Shown: positions 11,010 to 22,423, numbered from the stretch's first letter. The stretch: 49,178 nt of DNA from Asterionellopsis glacialis (GCA_014885115.2 WKLE02006692.1:1-49178); one strand, 5' to 3'. The notes: generated by a model not told the origin, from the sequence alone. Numbers and translations: made by a program.

Positions 11010-12405
11010 TACTAGGGGTGTGTTTTAGGCAACCATGATACGTCCTTTGGAGATGACCTCTAAGTCCACAATGAGAACATACTTTGTCTTTGTTTTATTG
11101 TTTTTTATTTAATGGAGTAATGGGACTACCAAAACCAACTCCTGACTGACAAGAAATGCCTTCCTTTTTGTCAGCAACATCCTCCTTGTAACTTTTTTTT
11201 AATCTTGTCATTTTGTTTTTTAACTCATTGACTCTTTGTTGAAGACTTTCTTGCATATTTCTGGTGACATACCAGTCATTTTGTTTTTTACTCATTGACT
11301 CTTTGTTGAATACTTTCTTGCATATTTCTGGTGACATGTCATTTCCCTGTCAATAGAGTGCCAAGCCTTCATTCTTGTATTTCTTCCAGGTACAATACTA
11401 AGTACCTTGAAAACTTCTGAAAAATAATTCACATAACCAACTGAATTGATTTCTGCACAACAACAAACCCGTGATGCGAGTGACATTGTTGTTGAGTAAT
11501 TTTTGTGTTTTGGGGCATACATTTGTTCAGACCTTCATTTGTCTGAGTATCATATGGGTGAAATATCTCCTTCAATTCATCTTCCCTGCTAAATACTTCA
11601 AAAATATCATTCAGCTACTGGTACAGTTTGTAATGCTTTTTTTGTCTCTGCATTTATTTCCATATGTTTTGTTGGGTTTTTCTTTACCAGACACCATTTT
11701 TCACTACAGTACTCATGATGGTTGTTAAATAAATGCTCCAAAGGTGCTTCTGCCCTCTTTTGATATTCATCAAAATACTTTAGGTTCTTGCTTTTCTTTA
11801 AGAAATAACCATAGCACTTTGACAAATGAAGAATGTCTACAATATATCTGAGGATGATTATCATTAAGATTACTCCATTCCTTGTACTATAATTTGCTCA
11901 TTTCTGAAATAGTTAATTCAATTTCCATGTTGTCCTTAAATATTTTTTTAGAGACATCCTGAAGAACTTTCCCAACTTTGAGTTCCAATTTTGTAAGTAC
12001 TTTCCAATTGTGTGATCTGTACAGTCCCAAGAAACTCAAATATCTACTTGTGTCAGAAGTACCCATTCCAAGTGTGATCCCAGCAATGAATGCATGAACA
12101 TTTTCTGAATAACACATTGCCCTATCCCTATTTGTTATATGTTTTTATGTGCACTGAAACCATAATGGTTTCCTACAAGTTCAGGGCTTATTTGATAAGA
12201 ATGACGTATCAACATTTCATCACCAGATTTTTTAAAATTCACCCATGCATATTTATTTTTGATGCAATTGCAACATCATTTTCAGTTACATTCAATTCCA
12301 TATCCTTGTATTCACATGAATACAAACATTCTTTGCAAACTAAATTATCTTCTAAATTTTTTAAAAATTCTAGCCAGGGTAACAGCACATGATCATTGTT
12401 GCAAC
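11010..12405 (-). pseudogene. Decayed Mutator-like transposase
   Basis: Several minus-strand pieces in order look like one broken protein. Near 12405-12270 a segment reads LLPWLEFLKNLEDNLVCKEC, a zinc-ribbon-like start. Near 12110-11890 is AFIAGITLGMGTSDTSRYLSFLGLY, followed by a helical stretch (VGKVLQDVSKKIF). Near 11860-11610 is HLFNNHHEYCSEKWCLVKK. Near 11085-11015 a CCHC zinc knuckle, CSHCGLRGHLQRTYHGC, closes the protein. This order is typical of large Mutator-like transposases of eukaryotes. Stops and frameshifts separate the pieces, so it is non-functional as it stands. Family placement rests on motif memory and is moderately sure. Confidence 0.55.
11211..11337. repeat. Tandem duplication of ~60 bp inside the transposase remnant
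   Basis: Two near-identical copies, 11211-11270 and 11279-11337, share the string CTCATTGACTCTTTGTTGAA and end in CTGGTGACAT. They differ by one deleted base and one substitution. The duplicated unit lies in the coiled-coil part of the decayed transposase and shifts its frame. Confidence 0.8.
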
Positions 12406-13194
12406 ATGAAAGAGATCCATCTGTGCCACAGATGGATCTGTCATTAACACAAATTGGTTCTCCTCCAGGTCATCTTTGGAGAAGTATTGGTAATGCATAT
12501 CATGGGTTACCTTATAATTTTCATCTAGGTTCTCAAGGTGCCATGGTGATGCCAGTAATTTTTCTTTTGTTCATTACATATTCTACCACCGCATCTGCCC
12601 AACTGCAACTGTATCAACCAGTAATTAGTTGTTTTGGAATCATCATCACCACTTTGACTTGAAATTGATGAAGATGAATCATATCCATTTGTGAGAAATG
12701 CTACATGTCTAGACATCCTCCTTTTTTGTATATCATGCTTGACTGTATGTTAGCAAACTGAAATGTTTAATGTGAAATGCTGTTGATTTTTGTGTGATCA
12801 TGATTGGAATAACAAGAATTCTCCTAGCACGTGCAGCGGGTTTTCTTGTTGTGCTTTTGGAAATGTTGAAGAAGACTTGAATAATAAGAAGAGGAAGAAG
12901 AAAGATTGCATGCACAGTTGTTGCTGATTTTGTGTTTACCACTATTTATTGTTTTTTTTGCAATTATGTGCACCATCAAATGATCCCAAAAAATACCAAC
13001 TGCCATTTTTGCATCTAAGTAAAAAAATAATAATCCAATGTCTCAGTGTCTCACCAATCCCATTTTTTGATTGGGCTTCTCTTTTTGGACTTTTTCATGT
13101 ATGATTGTTGTGTATTGTATTTAATTTTCACCAAATTCTTTACAGTGATACAGATTTTGTTGTGTTTTTCTTTGTTTCATTTAAAAAAACAATC

Positions 13195-13446
13195 ATGACT
13201 GACACACCACCTACAAAATTAGAAGAGGACAAGGATAACATCCCAGTCCTTTCAAATAACACTCTAAAACCCATAAAACCTTTTGGGTACAAGGTCTGTG
13301 CATGAAGCACACACACTTGTGGCAAAAACAAAATTGTTTTATCTAGTAAAGAAACACAAAAAGAAGAAAAGAGAATGCTGTGTGAGCATTGTGCTGTTGG
13401 ATGTAAGAAGTGCAGTTGTTGCTGGGAAATTGCATGCACACAATGA
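13195..13446 (+). pseudogene. Cys-rich broken frame with one in-frame TGA
   Basis: From the ATG at 13195 a frame of 83 codons is interrupted only by a TGA at 13303. The first part starts MTDTPPTKLEED. After the TGA it reads STHTCGKNKI and then CEHCAVGCKKCSCCWEIAC, a dense Cys cluster that would suit a zinc-binding end of a transposase. A further protein-like piece, VFGEGNLGKGNSVEAW, lies at about 13545-13690 and ends in TAG. I do not recognise the family. It shares the CpG-poor composition of the island, so a decayed element protein is the simplest reading. Confidence 0.35.
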
Positions 13447-14428
13447 CTCACTTTTGTATCTTACAGAAAATTTTGATGATGATGATGTAGACACCAAAAA
13501 AATTCTGTAAGGGCAGTATGGTTTGTTGTCTATTGTTACTATCTACACCAAGTGTTTGGAGAAGGTAATCTGGGAAAGGGAAACAGTGTAGAAGCTTGGA
13601 CTTGTGTCATTAACAGAATTTGTCAAAATTACAAGCCAGAGGATGGAAAAACAACTGGATTTTTGGCGGTCTGCAAAAGCAAGGAATAGTGGAGGAGGTT
13701 CTTCAGTGAAAATTAAATAAGAGCATGAAAACACAGTATCAGAAATAAGGAAAAAGAATAAGTAAATATGAATTTGAAAGTACACAAGAAAAAAATTCCA
13801 GGACTATAAAATAATTTATATTAGGCCATACTAATTATTCTTAAACCTAGATATGTATTTTCACCAGCAGTTTTGCATTTTCCATGCTTTCAAGGAATCT
13901 TTGACATGAGACTTCCAGGAGTATAGCCAACACTAAAAAAAACAACTAGCCAGAACACTGGGAGAGAGAAGCAAATGAGTTCTGTCCCCCAAAACACAAG
14001 ACACATTTCTCCCCCAAAAAGACACAAATTCACTTTTTTTAAAGTACTGCAAAACACTACTTAGGGGCTATCCAAACTACTTTTTTTTTGCCAACTTGCC
14101 AACTATTTAGCTGGGCTGACTTGCACTTATCCAGGACCACTTCTGCCATCAGGCCATTCCCAGGGTTGGGATAATTTGCAATGCCAAGTTGGCATGCCAA
14201 TATATCCTAAAGTTTTTTTGGCTTTGGGATCTCTTTAGATGCCAACTTTTTTGCCAAATTTTTCATTTACCAATCAAATTCAGTCATTAGAGTCCATAAA
14301 GAATGCTGTAATCAACTCCCTCCAGCAAATCCCAAGCAAACACCAAAACACACCACATGCAGCAACAAAATATGCACACATAGCAACAAAATACACACAC
14401 AACCCAAAACACACACATGACCCAAAAC

Positions 14429-14484
14429 GCAACAACAGCAACAACAACAACCACAGCAACAACAACAACAACAACAACAACAAA
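14429..14484. repeat. CAA microsatellite
   Basis: An imperfect then perfect run of CAA triplets (GTTGTT on the other strand) ending before AAATGACATAAC. It lies inside the CpG-poor island. Confidence 0.85.
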
Positions 14485-15945
14485 TGACATAACAATAAAC
14501 CACATTATTGGTGTCTTTTTATAACTGTTAGGCCAGTGAGAAATTATTAAACACCATTGAGTTGATTGTTGTAGTCATCATTGTTTGCTAGTGGAGAAAT
14601 CAGCATTGTTGTGAGCAATATTGACAAGAATTGCCAATGTCACTACTGTATCAACAACAACATCAACAATACAATTAAACATTTAATGGATCCTGCTGGT
14701 GCTGCTGCTGCTACCAGTTTCTTGTGTTTGACTGCTGCTTGTGTGCTGGAGGTGGATTCTTGTTCCCACCACCCTTGTTCTTAATACTACAGCAGTAGCT
14801 AGGGTGATTGTTGTCCAATGTGATTTTGTTCTGTACACACCAACCCCACAAAATTCTTGCAAGTCTGCAAATTGGAAGAAGTTGTTTGGAGGGGGTGCCA
14901 ACTTTTGTAAAATGCCTGGGAGTGAATATGCACCCAAGAAAAATTTCACATGGTTGCCCAAAAAAAGAGCAGTTCAGACAGCCCCTTACCAGGTATGGTA
15001 TTGTTCAATAGCAAATAAGACTGGTGCTATCAAATCTGGTGCCATTGATTAATTTCAGGAAACCCCAAGTGTTGAGAAAAAGCAAAAAGAAAAACTGGAC
15101 TCGTAATTTTTATTTTAGAGATTTTTTTTCAGGTGACAGACTCTCATTTTTTTTCTGTATTTGTTTTTGTGAAGCTCTATTGCTGGTGCCTCAACTCATA
15201 ATTGTCTTTCTCACTATTTTGGTGCCCCTCTGGGACTTCCTAGCTTTTGAAGGCTATATTTAGTACTAGGTCTGTAGTATCTCAACTCTACTGTATTACA
15301 TTTTAAATTGTACTATTTTCTTTTCTTTTGCTTCTTGATCTAGATTAATTGATGCTCCTAATATTGGATCACCTGCAGCTCTTTTTTGCATGTCAGAGGA
15401 AACATATGCTGTAGTGTGATTTTAATCAGTTGGATAATTGTATCATTACATTTGACCCCCCCTCTGCATCTTTCATATGAACAAAGCTCTAAGTAACATT
15501 TGTTGCAGTGCTCAGACACAAAACATTAGGATTCCAATGGGACTTGGACAGCATCAAAATGAAGTCTTGCTGCTTGGTGTAATATCTGCTTCCACAGGTA
15601 TGTTTCTGTTCTAGAAATGACTTTCAATAAGATTCATTTTTTATAATACTGTAGCTTCCTACTAAGGCTACACCACCATATCAATACCAACAAAGTTGCC
15701 AGAATCTCCACTCTCTCTGCATATCTTATATTTCTTCTTTAGAAAGCGTATATATTCTAATGAATTGAGCAGTTTGAGTACAAGATATTTGTTAGTTTAA
15801 CATTACATTTGTAAAATGAAGCAGTGTCTTTGCCTTACATAAAAGAATCCTTAATTTTACAAGGTTCAGATTCTTTCATACAGCAAAAAGACGAGAGCAG
15901 ATATTTTCGTCCATTCTTTTTATCTCTCTCTTTTCTTCTTCTAGT

Positions 15946-16659
15946 TTAGCACTCATTAACTTTGGACCTTGCAGACATTACAAGCTCTCTTTCTTCGACC
16001 GATAAACCCCAAATTGGTTCACCACCATTGCATTCTAATCTATTTAGTGATTCCATAAAGTCACGAGATGTCATCAGGTGCTTAATGGCCGACTTGATTT
16101 CAATACTCTTTCCAGAAATAGGATGTTTTTCATCAGTATGCTGTTGCTCTTCAGTTTCTAAAATACTTTCAAGTCGGTCAACTTCACTCATAATGTGTTC
16201 AACGTTTTGAACATCAGTTGCTACAGCCAAAAATTCTCCACGGTCATGCATCTTTTCCTGCTGTTCTGCATGTTCTGTTGGAGTAATATGACGGGCGCCA
16301 CCAGAACCGTAGAAACCACCCTGACCTTCTGTGGCTTGGCCACCTGAATACTACAGTATGGCAAGAGAATTTAATTATTTGAGTTCCATACGTTTTCACG
16401 GTGATACCCAATACGAAGAATATCAAAATGTTGCAAATATAAACGACGATAGAATAATGAGAATGAAGTAAAACTAGTTACATTGGAAAGTATACGAAGA
16501 TAGAGGTCATTTGCTACCCTCCCGTATTGATTGCGGTCTTACCGTGATGCTGTCAGAAGCCATTTGTGTCGATAAGTATCGAACTGCATGATTTCTCGTC
16601 AAGGCTGCCACGGGTCGATGGGATGCTAGCCGAGCTGCGATTGAGAGACGACTCAACAT
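15946..16659 (-). CDS. Small mitochondrial-type protein of unknown function
   Basis: Two exons: 16659-16543 (donor GTAAGA) and 16350-15946 (acceptor CTGTAG), giving 173 residues. Using the acceptor eight bases further on, at TTCAG, would put the rest out of frame. The N-terminus (MLSRLSIAARLASHRPVAAL then RYLSTQ) is Arg/Ser/Ala-rich with no acidic residues, a good mitochondrial presequence. A Gly-rich segment (GGQATEGQGGFYGSGGAR) is followed by a charged helical region with HIMSEVDRLESILETEEQ. I do not recognise a domain. The Gly-rich patch before a long helix faintly recalls the ATP-synthase inhibitor IF1, but its key residues are not clear, so no function is proposed. Confidence 0.72.
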
Positions 16660-17898
16660 GTTGTTTGCTATTTTGAAATATTTGTGTGCTTTGAAGATGG
16701 TGGTATCTAAGAGTGCTATAATTGCAAGTTTACGACACAAGAGTTTGATTCAAAATTGTTTGCACTTGCACTGGAATCTGTTCAAACAAGAGTCGTCGAT
16801 GGTGTGTTGCTCAAGTCAAATGCGTACTTATAGTAATTTTCGTGTTCTGATCGCTTTTTTCTGGTGTGACACTTTTTCGGTATCTAGACTACGAAGTATT
16901 CCTGAGGGAGGTTCCTCTCTCCTTTGATACGCGGGAGAACGAACCGAAGAATTCTTTTTTTCAAAGATTTTTTCGGAAGGAACGAGACATCGGAGTTCTC
17001 ATTTTGCGGAACATCATACCAGATTAGGATTGAAGATAGAGATTTTGCAGAAGCTCAATTCCCTCGCTCCAGAGGAAACTCTATCGATCACAGACGTACC
17101 AAAACTACATACCTCTAGGTAGTACCTGGTACGGAAGGTAACTATCTTGTACCAGAGATACAGTCGACTAGTCCACCGGCACGTACGCACGAAATGAAAA
17201 TTCTCAAGTTCTCATTGGTCCAAAGATATTGAATATATTTATGAATACAATGAATAATGAACACACAGCACTGTATTGACTGTACGTAAGTGATAACCAG
17301 TGCAGGTCGTACCGTTACCTGCTGGACGTAGAAAAATCTTGTCACATCTTTTTTGAGCCGCGCTACACAATCAGATACGTACGAATTACGTAATGTTAGA
17401 GAGAATCCACCAGAAAGAATCTTTCAAGATTCTTTGCACCTTGACGACGACATATAAAGCGAGAATTATTTATCACCAAAGAAAGGTTTTTATGGGACCA
17501 TATTTTCGCGCTCTTTGATAAAGGTTCTATATGTAATACGGGTGTACCTGGTACTACAAATCTTCTTCTTAACACTTTTATATCAGTTGAGTCAGTAACA
17601 AAATGTACCTGTAAGGCCTAAACAACATTGTGTGACGATAGATGATGTCCGCACCTTTGAAGAAAATCTGCAGTAGGACCTATATAATAATTAGTAGAGA
17701 GGTAAATATCATTGAATCTTATTCACAGCACGGAAGAAGGGAAGATTCTTTCTGTGCTATTGCGTGGCCACACTGTATGTCGTCTCTGCAGACTGTCACA
17801 AAGAACGCTTGTTGTAAACGTGTGACCTTCAATTCGCATAATATTATTATTTCAAGTCGATAATACATTGAAGAAATCTAACTCTCAAGTAAAAAACC
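16660..17898. other. Intergenic region with GTAC repeats
   Basis: No gene is supported. The stretch carries a small GTAC repeat cluster (17112-17160) and single copies near 17548 and 17604. It should contain the promoter of the minus-strand gene at 16659. Confidence 0.4.
17112..17160. repeat. GTAC-palindrome repeat cluster, small
   Basis: Contains GTAGTACCTGGTACGG and TTGTACCAGAGA, variants of the TACCTGGTAC/GTACCAGGTA word found in larger clusters at 26337, 26936, 35538 and 45457. It lies between genes. Confidence 0.6.
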
Positions 17899-18159
17899 AT
17901 GCTTCCAATCGTTCAAGGACTTATTTGGTATGTTCTCTTCTTCAACGGAGGCATTGTGACCAAGCATCTTTTCAGCACAAGGCGTTCTTTCGGAATTTCA
18001 AGAGAACAATTGATGGTTAGTGGTGGAACAACATTCGACACTGTCGAAGAAGAGCTGGCACATTCCATCGAAAGTGTTCCATTCCGATCAGGAGTCTTTG
18101 CACTAGCGACACTTGGAGGTACACCGATGACAGTCGACATCTCAAAAAGATCATCTTAA
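17899..18159 (+). CDS. Candidate small secreted protein or first exon, unrecognised
   Basis: An 86-codon frame starts at ATG 17899 with context AAAACC. Its N-terminus (MLPIVQGLIWYVLFFNGG) is hydrophobic enough for a signal peptide or anchor. A GTACAC after LATLGG could be a splice donor. Downstream, another frame stays open to a TAA at 18713 and reads like protein (HERVVAFNEIESNGIY, KIYFAARGTRRLF). It could be a later exon of the same gene, ending just before the convergent cyclophilin. No domain is recognised and no exon join could be proven. Confidence 0.35.
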   Translation: MLPIVQGLIWYVLFFNGGIVTKHLFSTRRSFGISREQLMVSGGTTFDTVEEELAHSIESVPFRSGVFALATLGGTPMTVDISKRSS

Positions 18160-18730
18160 TCATCTGATTGGTGTGAGGGAATAATGGTTGATTGTTCAAG
18201 TGTTGAACTTGACCATTATTTGACAAATGCCAGTGGGAGTCATTGAAAGCAAAAAGTCGATCTTTGTTCGCTTTCAACCCTGCAAATCATGGTAATCACA
18301 GTCACTATGAACATGTTAATATTTTTATATCTTTGAAGTAGTTGTACGAGTAAATTAAATTTCATTTTTCACAAAACTTTGCTTCTCCCCAAATATATGT
18401 CAAAGATCAAGTAGAGACCATGAAAGGGTCGTAGCGTTTAATGAGATAGAATCCAATGGGATATACAAGACACAACTTGGTACAGGAAGCCTCAAAACAA
18501 AAGAGAAAATCTATTTTGCTGCAAGAGGAACTAGAAGACTGTTTTCAGCACATGCAATGAAAACACAACACCATCACCCTGGCAGTCTTCACATGAAACA
18601 TCGCAGCAAAACGCTTGAATACAAGTTGGATATAAAAAACCATGGAACTATTTGTTTTCGCTTAAAACCCTTTAGCTGCGATCTGTACTATATGTTTGGG
18701 TCACATTCATTCTAATCTTAACTCAGCAGT
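18160..18730 (+). other. Possible 3' exon and 3' end of the 17899 gene
   Basis: Two short protein-like stretches are visible: about 18238-18291, ending in VRFQPCKSW, and about 18390-18715, ending in YYMFGSHSF. They are in frames different from the first. They may be exons of one gene or chance. Confidence 0.25.
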
Positions 18731-20575
18731 TTATTCTAATGCTTCGGCAGGGACAGCTACAGGCTTTGCCTTTTCTGCCCGTTTCAGGTATTGCATACCA
18801 TCAGTGACCTTAGCGGAAACAATGACATCATCTTCCTTGATATCAGCAAGGAAATCAGCGCCTTCTACAACGTACCCGAAGCTATTTCATTAAAATAGAA
18901 AAAGTAAGAGCTGTTGTCAGACTTTCGAGTGATCCTCAAGATTTGCAATTATTCTCATGTAAGACACAAAACGAAAATTTACTGTACGTACCATGGGTAA
19001 CGTCCATCAAGAACATTCTTCCCGGCGGGAGTCAAATCAGAGTCGAATAATAGCCAAAAGAATTGACTACTTCCTGAGTTAGCATCATACTCCTCTCTGG
19101 CCCATCCCATTGCACCGTAACTAGAGAAGGGAAGAGTAGTTGCTGCTCCACCCCTTCCTTCATCTTCAATTGTAATTTCATAGAATGGTCCCTTATCACC
19201 TACAACGAAAATTTCCAATGGTATCAAACGTTCACCATGCTTTCCTTTACCAACCGTCTTTGATGGGGTTCCAACATATCCATCAGCTGGACCATCGGGA
19301 TCTCCAGTCTGTACAACAAAACCATCACTTCTTTGGATATTCATCTGGTTTTTGTGTTAGAAGCAAAAGGATCGCAGCGAAAAACTACGGTGTGAGATAA
19401 TATGAAATCCATGTCTGATTGGACATATTCAGAAAAGTCAAGACAAATAAGTCCAAATCTTTAATTTCTGGACTCCCTTGCTTTCCTTTCTATAGTACGT
19501 ACATTGTTGTAGAATCCCTTATCAACCAAATCAATAAAGTTTCCTCCGGTAACAGGTGCATTGAACCCATCAATGACCATTTTCATCTCAGCCTTATCAT
19601 AGAGTTTGCCCTCTACACGGAACTTTCCACCGTCACCCTTCTTTAAGACCATTTCAACAGTTGCTCTGCCTCCCTCAAGTTGAGGTAAGTCACTGTACTC
19701 TTCTGGTACAGGTGTCTTGTAACCAGCAGGTACCATTTGTTCTTCAAGAGTCGACAATAATTTTTGAACATTATCTTGTGCCTTGTACGCCTTGTCAAGA
19801 GCAGTACGTTCTTGTTCAGAACCCTGGAAGGCATCAGAACTATCCCTGAGAGCACTTTCAAGAGGATCAAGTCCTTCACTCATCTTACCCAGGATTTCAG
19901 TACAAACACTGGCATCACGACAAGATGCTGTCATTTTAGAAGCCTTTTGATTAATGGTTGTTCGACTTTTCTTTACTCCATCAAGAGCTGCTGACTTACG
20001 CTTGGAGCCAATATCTTGTTTAATAGTTTCGATAGATGTTTGCAAACCACGGACCTAAGGTAAAAGCAGAAAAAGTTAATGTTTAGTGCAGTGCAGATCC
20101 AATACTGTCATTCTTCTCAAGGGCCAGATCTTTATACCAAAACTTATCCAATTCTAAACATCCACATCCCACGCACCTCTTTGTTGTTGATGGGAAGTCC
20201 AAGACGCAAAAGTGAATCAGGATCCTTATTCACACGGCTACCAGTTCCAGAAGCCATCTCCTTGGCGTTGGCAACAGAAACAAATGGAGTCATAGCAGGA
20301 TGATCAACATTGTTTGCAACATCAGGAAGTCCAACCAATGAAGCAGGTGAAGCCCACATGGAGGCAGCAAGAAATGCTGTTGCAGCACCAGTTGCAACTT
20401 GTTGCTTTAAAGGATCAACATGTTTCCAGAAATCAGCAAGTCCACCTTGTTGTTCTTGATTGTCTTTTTGAGCAGAACGCAATACTGTGGAAGATTTGCA
20501 ACCGACCGGACCAGAGCATGGAGCAAAAGCCGCTGCATATGTAATTGGGATAAGTGCTAGAGCAGAAAATTTCAT
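18731..20575 (-). CDS. Thylakoid-lumen cyclophilin, CYP38/TLP40-like
   Basis: Four exons: 20575-20177, 20054-19503, 19344-18992 and 18881-18731, giving 484 residues. The start at 20575 opens a signal peptide ending in AAAFAP, the diatom plastid-import motif. A second hydrophobic segment (AATAFLAASMWASPASL) fits onward transport into the lumen. Residues near 135-230 are helical, like the N-terminal bundle of plant CYP38. The cyclophilin-like domain follows with VIDGFNAPVTGGNFIDLVDKGFY, RSDGFVVQTGDPDGPADGYVG, AREEYDANSGSSQFFWLL, NVLDGRYP and FGYVVEGADFLADIKEDD, matching CYP38 closely. In plants CYP38 helps assemble and repair photosystem II and has little or no isomerase activity. The chaperone role is the inferred one here. 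Confidence 0.93.
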
Positions 20576-21259
20576 TGTTGTTGTGTTTCCTGTTCTCTCT
20601 TATTGGTCTATGCACAATGTTTAAAATATCAACTCGAGTATTCAACAGTAATTGTATGTAGTCAATTTGACGTGTTCTCGTCTTGTGTGTCAGCGGTGAT
20701 CTGATTTTGATGGCTCTTTTCTCGCACTGAGCCGTACGCACAGTGCAAAATGGCGTGATTTTACTACGGTGACAAACGGGAAAATCTTGATACGAAAAAT
20801 AATTTCACAAAGGAGATGCATATGCATATCTTTTGTCGCCAGCGAAGATAAAGTACGTGTTGATGTCTGATGCGCAATAGTCGCGCAATACGCATACACG
20901 CGCACTTGCACAACTCGGTGCGTGAAAGTTCGTTTGTCTGTCTGTGCGTCTAACACCATTATTTTCAAGAGTGGCTCCGCTTCCTTTTTTACGGCGATCC
21001 TCTCACTTTTTGTGCCATCTCTCAATATATATATAAAACAGTGGTTGGAAGTTCAAAGTCCCAACAATTCCACTCAATGAAACTGCGATTGAATTTTTTC
21101 CCCCATCATTTGCCACAAAAATTGGGAAAGTTGGATGATACGTGGAAAGAGCTCATGTTTTTTTTTAAAAAAAATCAATATTTAAAATTGTGTAAACAAC
21201 TGCCAAAGAATTGCAGCATGTTGTGTGTTCTCTTTTTAAAGATTTTGCGAATGATTCAT
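20576..21259. promoter_or_regulatory. Promoter side of the cyclophilin gene
   Basis: About 680 bases between the cyclophilin start and the VTT gene stop, both on the minus strand. Around 20820-20920 CpG and GCG words are frequent (ACACGCGCAC and similar). A TATATATATAAAA run lies at about 21026-21039. No gene is supported. Confidence 0.35.
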
Positions 21260-22423
21260 TCATCCTTCTTCTTCCTCTAATCCTTCAATGATCCCCGTAG
21301 CTGTATCAGATGCTACTTTGATAAATCCAAGTAACAATGTAAATCCACAAGCATAAATATACCATGGTTGTGCACTATCTTGACCAGCTGTAAGCGCTTT
21401 GCCTACCTCACCTGTGTACACATAGGCAATAGTTCCAGGTGTGAACCCCAACATTGTTCCAAAAAAGTATGGCCAAAATTTAACACTTGTTGCCCCATAC
21501 AAGTAATTTGACAATGCAAAGGGAAAGATGGGAGATAGACGCAAGAGCAACATGAGTTTGAATCCTTCCTTGCCAATCGCCTTGTCAATTTTTTTCATGC
21601 GTGGTTGATCTTCGAGGATCCCTTCGACGTAGGATCGTAACAGTGTCCGTCCAATCACAAAACTAACAGCCGCAGCTATACTAGCACTGAACAATACAAC
21701 AGCTGTACCTGTCGTGACACCAAATAAATATCCTGCAGATGCAGTCAATGGGACAGCTGGGATGGCTAATATTTCAGCAATCGTATATGCTACACCAAAG
21801 TACAATGGTCCCAAGGGACCCATATCTTCTACTCTTTGTACCACATTTTGTAATGCAGCATTTGGATCTGCAAAGAATTGTTCCACACCATGTGTTACCT
21901 CTGTTATACTTGTAGGTATATTGACATCTATATGAGGAGACACAATAGCAGTACTAATGGCAAGGACAGCAGCAATGCCCAAGGGCAATATTGTCCTTTC
22001 CCAACCATCCCCTTCTTTCCCTAACCATCGTTCCAAATCTTCTATTTCGTTACTATTGGAAGACGACGACGACGATAGGGCATCCCATGGTTCATCTTTT
22101 ACAGAGGATGACGTTGACCATGAAGAAAACAGTTGTTTTTCATTGTTCTTTGTGTTCCTGTCAAGGGTATCCGTACTCCTTGATAATGACGATGACGCCT
22201 TTTCTCCTTCTTCTGTCATACTACTAAATGGTGACCAACTGTAACAAACAGATCTTGGTGATGTTCGACATGATTGTATTCCAGGAGTAAAACCTGATTT
22301 TTTCAAAAAGGTATCTCCGCAGTAACGACGACGAGAATTGACAACATTCCCAAGAAAACCATTTGTCAAATAAAAGGAAAGGCTAAAACAGGCAATGGCA
22401 ACACCAGAAGTTGTTCTAGTCAT
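21260..22423 (-). CDS. TVP38/TMEM64 (VTT/DedA) family membrane protein
   Basis: A single exon of 387 residues, ATG at 22423. The N-terminus has a signal-peptide-like stretch followed by FLGN; an aromatic residue at the cleavage site would suit plastid entry, but this is uncertain. Residues about 50-140 are Ser-rich and disordered. After a first membrane helix near 147-165, the VTT domain reads AEILAIPAVPLTASAGYLFG, FVIGRTLL, MLLLRLSPIFPFALSNYLYG and MLGFTPGTIAYVYTGE, including the R-x-S-P-x-x-P motif and the Gly-rich re-entrant loops. Members are thought to act in membrane lipid scrambling or transport. A plastid or ER envelope role is inference. Confidence 0.9.
   Translation of the reverse strand: MTRTTSGVAIACFSLSFYLTNGFLGNVVNSRRRYCGDTFLKKSGFTPGIQSCRTSPRSVCYSWSPFSSMTEEGEKASSSLSRSTDTLDRNTKNNEKQLFSSWSTSSSVKDEPWDALSSSSSSNSNEIEDLERWLGKEGDGWERTILPLGIAAVLAISTAIVSPHIDVNIPTSITEVTHGVEQFFADPNAALQNVVQRVEDMGPLGPLYFGVAYTIAEILAIPAVPLTASAGYLFGVTTGTAVVLFSASIAAAVSFVIGRTLLRSYVEGILEDQPRMKKIDKAIGKEGFKLMLLLRLSPIFPFALSNYLYGATSVKFWPYFFGTMLGFTPGTIAYVYTGEVGKALTAGQDSAQPWYIYACGFTLLLGFIKVASDTATGIIEGLEEEEG

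Larger units (their letters stand above)
10520..15745. mobile_element. CpG-depleted island, probably a decayed and silenced transposon nest
   Basis: Reading the whole stretch, only ten CpG dinucleotides were found, at about 11041, 11470, 11477, 12205, 12590, 12830, 12837, 13667, 14428 and 15102. The last CpG to the left is near 10514 and the first to the right near 15747. At roughly 36% G+C about 170 would be expected by chance, and flanking genes carry one to four per 60 bases. GpC, TpG and CpA are common, so the loss is specific to CpG. The segment contains a decayed transposase on the minus strand, broken Cys-rich frames on the plus strand, a duplication inside a coding remnant and a CAA microsatellite. 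No intact gene is present. Terminal inverted repeats or target duplications could not be found by eye, so the element ends are set by composition only. Confidence 0.75.

Noticed and set aside
14280..14505. Cys/Val/Leu-rich minus-strand frames
   Set aside because: They are translations of the CAA/GTT microsatellite.
15946..16350. ATP synthase inhibitor IF1 for the small mitochondrial protein
   Set aside because: A Gly-rich patch before a helix is similar, but the conserved inhibitory residues are not recognisable and the protein is longer than IF1.
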